A program made the position numbers and the translations under genes. From NCBI GenBank assembly GCA_937871635.1, contig CALMNS010000427.1:1-10356 (forward strand): a stretch of DNA of 10,356 bases, given 5' to 3'. The DNA is from an uncultured Solirubrobacter sp. GTDB taxonomy: Bacteria; Actinomycetota; Thermoleophilia; Solirubrobacterales; Solirubrobacteraceae. The notes below the pieces were generated by a model. The model did not search any database, was not told the origin of the DNA, and was given only the letters and a program-made list of their open reading frames with translations. This document shows, in pieces, positions 6,351 through 10,356 of the stretch. Position 1 is the stretch's first letter. Each line of letters opens with the position of its first letter.

Positions 6351-7103
6351 CTAGGACGAGGCCTCGGCGGCGGGCACCCGTGACGAGTCGTGGTACGCCT
6401 GCGCTGCGCCTTCGATGGGTCCGTCGTACTGCGTCCGTCCGTGGTCGAGGACCACGGCGCGGCTGCAGAACGCCTCGGCCTGCTTCAACGCGTGAGTGAC
6501 GAGTACGACCGTGCGCCCGTCGGACTGCAGCTGGGCCATCCGCCCCAGGCACTTGTCCTGGAAGCTCTCGTCACCGACCGCAAGCACCTCGTCCACCAGC
6601 AAGATCTCCGGCTCTACGTTGACGGCGATGGCGAAGCCGAGTCGTACCGCCATCCCCGAGGAGTAGAACTTGACCGGCGTGTCGAGGAAGTCGGCCACCT
6701 CGGCGAAGTCGACGATCTCCTCCAGCCGGCGAGCCACCTCGTCACGGCGGATGCCCAGGATGGCGGAGTTCATGAAGACGTTCTCCCGCCCCGTGAGGTC
6801 CGGGTGGAAGCCGGCGCCGAGCTCGAGAAGCGGTGCTATCCGGCCTCGGGCGTAGACCCTGCCGCTGCTGGGAGCGATCGTCCCGGCGAGCATCTTGAGG
6901 GTGGTCGACTTGCCTGAGCCGTTGTGGCCGAGCAGGGCCACTGACTCCCCGACAGGTACGTCCAGGTGCAGGTCCTTCACAGCGTCCAGGACCACGGAGC
7001 TGCGCCGGTGGCCAGCGACGCCCAACAAGTGCTCCTTGACGGTCTTGGTCTGACTGATGCGGAAACTCTTGTTCACGTGCTCGAAGCGAATGGCGACGGG
7101 CAC
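6351..7103 (-). CDS. wzt: ABC polysaccharide exporter ATPase (Wzt/TagH type, short form)
   Basis: 250 residues from a GTG at 7103 with a perfect AGGAGG four bases upstream; an in-frame upstream extension lies inside the permease gene and is not used. It powers export of a lipid-linked glycan across the membrane with the permease next door. Walker A GHNGSGKST (59-67), ABC signature YSSGM (147-151), Walker B ILLVDE (167-172), D-loop after it, and the switch His204. The N-terminal HVNKSFRI and the LGAGFHPDLTGREN stretch (95-108) are typical of the Wzt/TagH/RfbE group rather than of generic ABC ATPases. The protein stops soon after the ATPase fold (a short Ala/Ser tail), so it lacks the C-terminal carbohydrate-binding domain of E. 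coli O9a Wzt. The mycobacterial galactan exporter ATPase is another short relative. Its start shares one base with the permease stop, so the two are translationally coupled. Confidence 0.9.
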   Translation of the reverse strand: MPVAIRFEHVNKSFRISQTKTVKEHLLGVAGHRRSSVVLDAVKDLHLDVPVGESVALLGHNGSGKSTTLKMLAGTIAPSSGRVYARGRIAPLLELGAGFHPDLTGRENVFMNSAILGIRRDEVARRLEEIVDFAEVADFLDTPVKFYSSGMAVRLGFAIAVNVEPEILLVDEVLAVGDESFQDKCLGRMAQLQSDGRTVVLVTHALKQAEAFCSRAVVLDHGRTQYDGPIEGAAQAYHDSSRVPAAEASS

Positions 7104-8023
7104 TAGACCTCCTGACCGAAGTTCGCCGACAGCCGCACGAAGACGCGGGCGGCAAGCCACAGCAGCAGTAGCGAGGCGACTGTGAAGACCGCAAGCCTGA
7201 GCTCCAACTGCCCCGGGAAGGCGAAGGCTCGGGCTTCGGCCGTCTCCACAGCGGGCCACAGGGCGTTGTGGAACCCGAAGACGACGTTGGCCATCGGGTT
7301 GAGCATGTAGAGGCCCGTTGCGACCTCACCGGCCACGCCGAAGTCCTTCGCCCCCTGGACGACCTGCCCGTAGGAGTAGAGGACCGGCGTCAGCCAGAAC
7401 CCGACAGTCAAGCCGATGTCGACCAGGAAACCGACGTCACGCACGTAGACGTTGACGGCGGAGAAGAAGAGCCCCACGGCCAGCGCGAAGACGACCAGGA
7501 GCAGGAGAGCGGGGGGAAGCCACAGCAGGGCCGACAGGGTCGGCAGATCCTGGAAGACGGCGTATGCGACGAGGAGGACGGAGGCCTGGAGCAGGAAGTC
7601 CACCAACGCGGCAGCCAGCACTGAGAGCGGCAGGAGCAAGCGCGGGAAGCTCGCACGTGACAGAAGAGCACCGTTGGCGACCACGGAACCGATGGCTCCC
7701 GTGACGATGGTCGAGAACAGCGTCCAGGCCAACAGACCGCAGTAGATGAAGATCATGAACTGCGGGGTCTGCCTCCCTGCTCCGAGGAAGACGCCGACGG
7801 CCAGGCCGTAGACCAGGAGCATGACCAGGGGCCGGACAAGGGCCCACGCCCATCCGAGCGTCGATCCCTTGTAGCGGGCCCTCAGCTCACGGGCGGTGAA
7901 GGCCCTCAGGAGTTCACGGGACTCCCAGACGTCACGTGAGTCGTTGACCGTCCCCCTCCACAGGGACGCAGGTGCATTGATCAACCTCAGGCCCGGGTCG
8001 TTGACCGGGGTCGCGGTGCGCAC
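7103..8023 (-). CDS. wzm: ABC-2 type polysaccharide export permease (Wzm/TagG type)
   Basis: 306 residues from a GTG at 8023. It forms the membrane channel that the neighbouring ATPase drives. The cytoplasmic N-terminus carries ELRARYKGSTLGWAWALVRP (46-65), the amphipathic gate-helix region diagnostic of Wzm/TagG-type ABC-2 permeases, and the conserved NVYVRD (191-196) follows the fourth helix. Six hydrophobic segments are visible at about 65-81, 89-109, 130-157, 169-190, 199-218 and 275-297. The upstream ribosome site is weak (CAGG just before the GTG), so coupling to the ligase gene 47 bases upstream may help. An alternative downstream start is not apparent. Wzm/Wzt pairs export O antigens, teichoic acids, mycobacterial galactan and S-layer glycans; which applies here depends on the glycan. 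Family assignment is firm. Confidence 0.9.
   Translation of the reverse strand: MRTATPVNDPGLRLINAPASLWRGTVNDSRDVWESRELLRAFTARELRARYKGSTLGWAWALVRPLVMLLVYGLAVGVFLGAGRQTPQFMIFIYCGLLAWTLFSTIVTGAIGSVVANGALLSRASFPRLLLPLSVLAAALVDFLLQASVLLVAYAVFQDLPTLSALLWLPPALLLLVVFALAVGLFFSAVNVYVRDVGFLVDIGLTVGFWLTPVLYSYGQVVQGAKDFGVAGEVATGLYMLNPMANVVFGFHNALWPAVETAEARAFAFPGQLELRLAVFTVASLLLLWLAARVFVRLSANFGQEV
7108..7113 (-). promoter_or_regulatory. Ribosome binding site AGGAGG for the exporter ATPase
   Basis: On the minus strand a perfect AGGAGG precedes the GTG at 7103 by four bases and lies within the last codons of the permease. It is the strongest Shine-Dalgarno site in the window and fixes the ATPase start. Confidence 0.7.
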
Positions 8024-8070
8024 GACCTGAGACTACGTCCAGACCTCTGTCAGCACGGAGCGGTGGAGGC

Positions 8071-10110
8071 CTAGGCAGCGAGCTTCGCCACGCCCGCGAT
8101 GGCGACGGGCTGCGCCGGGTCGATGGCGAGGGCCTGCTCGTAGGCCTGGCGGGCCCCAGTCTGGTCGCCGAGAGCAGCGCGGGCGTCACCCAAGTTCGCC
8201 AGCACCTTGGCGGAGCGTGGGAGCCGCTGAAGGGCGGTCTCGAGCAACTCTCGCGCCCGCTCGGCGCCCTGCTGCCTCAGCTCGAACTGCGCAGCCAGCT
8301 CAACGGTCTCGTCGTTGTAGGGATCGAGCTCCAGGGCCCGATCGAACAACGACCTGGCCTCAGCAACGTCGCCGTTGCGTTCGGCCAGCGTGGCGGCGCC
8401 CTTCACGGCGTTCACCTCGTACGGGTCGACCTCCGCTGCACGCCGGTAGGAGGCCTCGGCCCGCGCGGGCTGAGGCGGCTGCGCCGTCTCGAACAGGTTG
8501 CCCTCGAGGATGGAGTAGTAGGCCTGTCCTGGCACGAGCTGCTTCGCCTTGTCGTATGCGGCCAGGGCCGTGACGCCGTCGCCCTGTTGGATGGCGTCGG
8601 CAGCGGCCTTCGCCGCCCGGTTGGCACGCAGCGGCTCAAGGGACTGGTACGCCGCGAACACGGCGACGACGCCCACGAGGGCGATCCCGACCGCGTCTGC
8701 ACCGTCCAGATCTCGTCGCCTAGGGGCCGCCACGGCGCGGCGCCGGGCGCGCGCATCGTTGGGGTGCACCGCCACCGGCTTGAGCGCGCCGGGCAGGGTG
8801 ATGCTGCGCATGCCGGTCGTACCGGAGACCGCGATCACCGCGCCGGCCAGCGCGAAGTGCAGGACGAGGAGCGGGACCTGGTCGATCGAGACGAACGACT
8901 GGACCTGGTAGGCGGCCCACCCTCCGCCGACCGCCCCGAGCAGCATCCGGTCCGCGCCCCGCAGCCGGAGGAGTCCGCGCACCAACGCGGATGCGGTGAC
9001 GAGCAGGAGGGCGAGGTAGACGGCACCGAGCAGCAGACCGCCTTGCGCGAGCATCTGGAGCGGAACGCTGTGTGCGGCGTCGGAGTAGCTCGGCCCGCCG
9101 AGCAACGTGACCGACTCAGAGGTCCGCTCGGAGCGCCAGAAGTTGCCGTACTGGTCCAGGCCGACACCGAGCAAGGGTCGTTCGGCGAACATGTTCAACG
9201 CTGCGTCCCAGTAGTGGACGCGGGCCTGCGAGCCCACATCGGCGAACAGCCGCGCCGCGGGTCCGGCCTTCGCGAAGGCGCCGATGAGGAGAGCTGTTCC
9301 TGCGACGGCGGCACCGCCGACGACGAACGCAAGTCCAGTGGTCCGTCTGATGCCAGGCAGGTCGAGCACCCAGGCCAGGGCGACCACGAACAGGCCTCCC
9401 GCAGCGGCCACCGGTCCCTGCGCCGAACTCGAGAGAGCGGCGGCGACCAGGCACAGCACGGTGGTTGCGGCGCTGAGCGCACGCCAGCCGACCGCCCAAC
9501 CCCGCCAGAGCGCTCCGCCGGCGGCGACGGACGCCGCGATGCCGAGGTAGCCGGCGGCGAAGTTGGGGTTGCCGAGGCCGGCGATGATCGGGTTGAAGGG
9601 GTTGTTCCACGGGACCCGGTCGATGCCGTTCTTCTGCAGCAGGCCGTAGACGGCGGTGAAGAGCCCCGCGAACACGATGCCGCCGACCAGCACCCGCGCG
9701 CCGGGTCGGTCGAACACCCGCAGGCCCACGACGAAGAGCACCAGCGCTGCGAGGTAGGCGAGCAGCCCGGAGTTGCGGCCGTACGCACCGAGGACCGCAG
9801 TGTTAGTCACCGGCGCTACTGCTGCGGACACGACGAACGCCAGTGCGAGGGCCGCCGCGACCGCTCCGGCAGCGGACACCGGCAGGTGCACCTCCCGGTC
9901 CCGCAGGACGCGGACAGCGATCGAGACGACCAGGGCGATGGCGACCAGGAGCAGCGCGGTCAGCTTGATGACGTTGACCGGGTCCAGGGCGCTGGTGAGG
10001 AACAGCGTGCAGGTCAGGACGACGGCGGAGGCGACCAGGTAGCGGTCCACCTCAAGAGCGCGGGAAGTCACGGCACTCAGGTTACGGACCGCCGGCGACC
10101 TGCAGGTCAC
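8071..10110 (-). CDS. Wzy_C / O-antigen-ligase-family membrane protein with C-terminal TPR domain
   Basis: Up to 679 residues. Roughly a dozen hydrophobic helices fill residues 22-430. Family motifs include GNPNFAAGYL and RVHYWDAALNMF with ERPLLGVGLDQYGNF (310-324), followed by His347 in DAAHSVPLQMLAQGG, the loop histidine position implicated in catalysis in WaaL/PglL-type enzymes. A last helix lies near 474-488, then about five TPR repeats (from about 510 to the end), with repeated A-x-YR/F-x-xALELDP units. Such proteins transfer a polyprenyl-linked glycan to an acceptor (lipid, protein) or polymerise it, on the outer membrane face; the TPR part may bind a partner or acceptor. WsaB of Geobacillus is a comparable ligase in an S-layer glycan cluster. 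The start is uncertain: GTG 10110 is the first possible, but it lacks a ribosome site; GTG 10071 or 10050 would still keep the first helix. First gene of the minus-strand operon. Confidence 0.85.
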   Translation of the reverse strand: MTCRSPAVRNLSAVTSRALEVDRYLVASAVVLTCTLFLTSALDPVNVIKLTALLLVAIALVVSIAVRVLRDREVHLPVSAAGAVAAALALAFVVSAAVAPVTNTAVLGAYGRNSGLLAYLAALVLFVVGLRVFDRPGARVLVGGIVFAGLFTAVYGLLQKNGIDRVPWNNPFNPIIAGLGNPNFAAGYLGIAASVAAGGALWRGWAVGWRALSAATTVLCLVAAALSSSAQGPVAAAGGLFVVALAWVLDLPGIRRTTGLAFVVGGAAVAGTALLIGAFAKAGPAARLFADVGSQARVHYWDAALNMFAERPLLGVGLDQYGNFWRSERTSESVTLLGGPSYSDAAHSVPLQMLAQGGLLLGAVYLALLLVTASALVRGLLRLRGADRMLLGAVGGGWAAYQVQSFVSIDQVPLLVLHFALAGAVIAVSGTTGMRSITLPGALKPVAVHPNDARARRRAVAAPRRRDLDGADAVGIALVGVVAVFAAYQSLEPLRANRAAKAAADAIQQGDGVTALAAYDKAKQLVPGQAYYSILEGNLFETAQPPQPARAEASYRRAAEVDPYEVNAVKGAATLAERNGDVAEARSLFDRALELDPYNDETVELAAQFELRQQGAERARELLETALQRLPRSAKVLANLGDARAALGDQTGARQAYEQALAIDPAQPVAIAGVAKLAA

Positions 10111-10294
10111 ACCGCGGCGGCGGTTCGACCCGTTCTGCGCGGGTTGCCTCGGCGAGTGGGGCTCCTGTGTCCTGATGCACTACTTTGCCGGTGCCAGTGA
10201 GGTGTGCCGTCCTGCAGCAACGTCGTCAACGTCCCGGGAACAAAAATCCGAGTCAGGTGACGACCACACGCGGTGACGGACGTCTAGAGGGTTG
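10111..10294. promoter_or_regulatory. Divergent intergenic region upstream of the ligase gene
   Basis: This 184-base stretch should carry the promoter of the minus-strand ligase-exporter operon and, if the right-edge gene is real, a plus-strand promoter. It contains the window's most AT-rich patch (CAAAAAT, 10241-10247) next to a TCCCGGGA palindrome (10232-10239). On the minus strand TTGACG (10229 to 10224) matches a -35 box, but no TAnnnT is placed 17 bases on. An in-frame TAG near 10163 bounds the ligase frame upstream. No RNA gene or hairpin terminator is seen. Confidence 0.4.
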
Positions 10295-10356
10295 GTGGTC
10301 ACCGAGAGGTGGCTGCTGGTTCGGCAGGGCTTCGACGCGACCTGTGTCGAGGACAC
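10295..10356 (+). CDS. Possible start of an unidentified plus-strand gene, cut by the window edge
   Basis: From GTG 10295 (or TTG 10292) the frame reads MVTERWLLVRQGFDATCVED and is open to the edge. Eighteen of twenty codons end in G or C, as in the real genes here, while the competing minus-strand frames score lower or hit stops. AGAGGG lies three bases upstream of the GTG as a possible ribosome site. No family can be recognised from about 20 residues. It could also be chance, or one of two open minus-strand frames could be the tail of a gene entering from the right. Confidence 0.35.
   Translation, partial: MVTERWLLVRQGFDATCVED

Noticed and set aside
6357..6366. CGAGGCCTCG palindrome near the convergent stops as a terminator
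   Set aside because: A perfect palindrome without loop or U-tract, inside the ATPase coding end; it does not look like an intrinsic terminator.
7104..7259. Upstream extension of the exporter ATPase
   Set aside because: It lies within the permease coding region; AGGAGG at 7108-7113 and the family N-terminus fix the GTG at 7103.
8587..10200. A 537-codon open frame on the plus strand, antisense to the ligase gene
   Set aside because: It is made almost entirely of R, G, D, E, Q and H with no family motif. It mirrors the GC-rich codons of the ligase gene, whose membrane helices and motifs are clear.
10236..10264. GGGAAC followed by CGAC as an ECF sigma-factor promoter
   Set aside because: The spacing to any -10-like CGTC/CGAC is too long (19 bases) and the -10 match is poor.

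Overview
The window looks like high-GC actinobacterial chromosome. G and C dominate third codon positions, five of the six complete genes have no ATG start (GTG, or probably CTG in one case), one ribosome site is a perfect AGGAGG, and genes abut or overlap. The genus cannot be read from the sequence. The whole window is one surface-glycan (glycopolymer or glycoprotein-glycan) biosynthesis and export locus.

Layout. At the left edge are the first 18 codons of a minus-strand sugar-nucleotide dehydratase/epimerase (1-54). A 191-base divergent promoter region follows. A plus-strand operon then runs from 246 to 6340: a LegB-like NAD-dependent NDP-sugar 4,6-dehydratase, a sugar-1-phosphate nucleotidyltransferase, an RMD-like 4-keto-6-deoxysugar reductase, and an 1155-residue fusion protein (zinc-ribbon methyltransferase, coiled coil, GT2 glycosyltransferase, GT4 glycosyltransferase). 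It meets head-on, with only 10 bases between stops, a minus-strand operon transcribed from the right: a Wzy_C/O-antigen-ligase-type membrane protein with a C-terminal TPR domain (8071-10110), an ABC-2 polysaccharide permease (Wzm-like) and its ATPase (Wzt-like, short form). After a second divergent intergenic region, a probable plus-strand gene starts at about 10295 and leaves the window.

How the genes may work together (inference). The first three plus-strand genes form a compact route from a sugar-1-phosphate through an NDP-sugar and an NDP-4-keto-6-deoxysugar to an NDP-6-deoxysugar. The fusion protein could polymerise this or a related sugar with two glycosyltransferase domains and use its methyltransferase to modify or cap the chain. 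Wzm/Wzt would export the lipid-linked glycan, and the ligase-like protein would transfer it to its final acceptor outside the membrane. The parts list (MTase-GT-GT fusion, ABC exporter, Wzy_C ligase) resembles the S-layer glycosylation cluster of Geobacillus stearothermophilus (WsaE, Wzm/Wzt, WsaB), which makes an S-layer, secreted-protein or wall glycan possible. The acceptor and the sugar cannot be read from the sequence. No RNA gene, mobile element, CRISPR array or clear terminator was seen.
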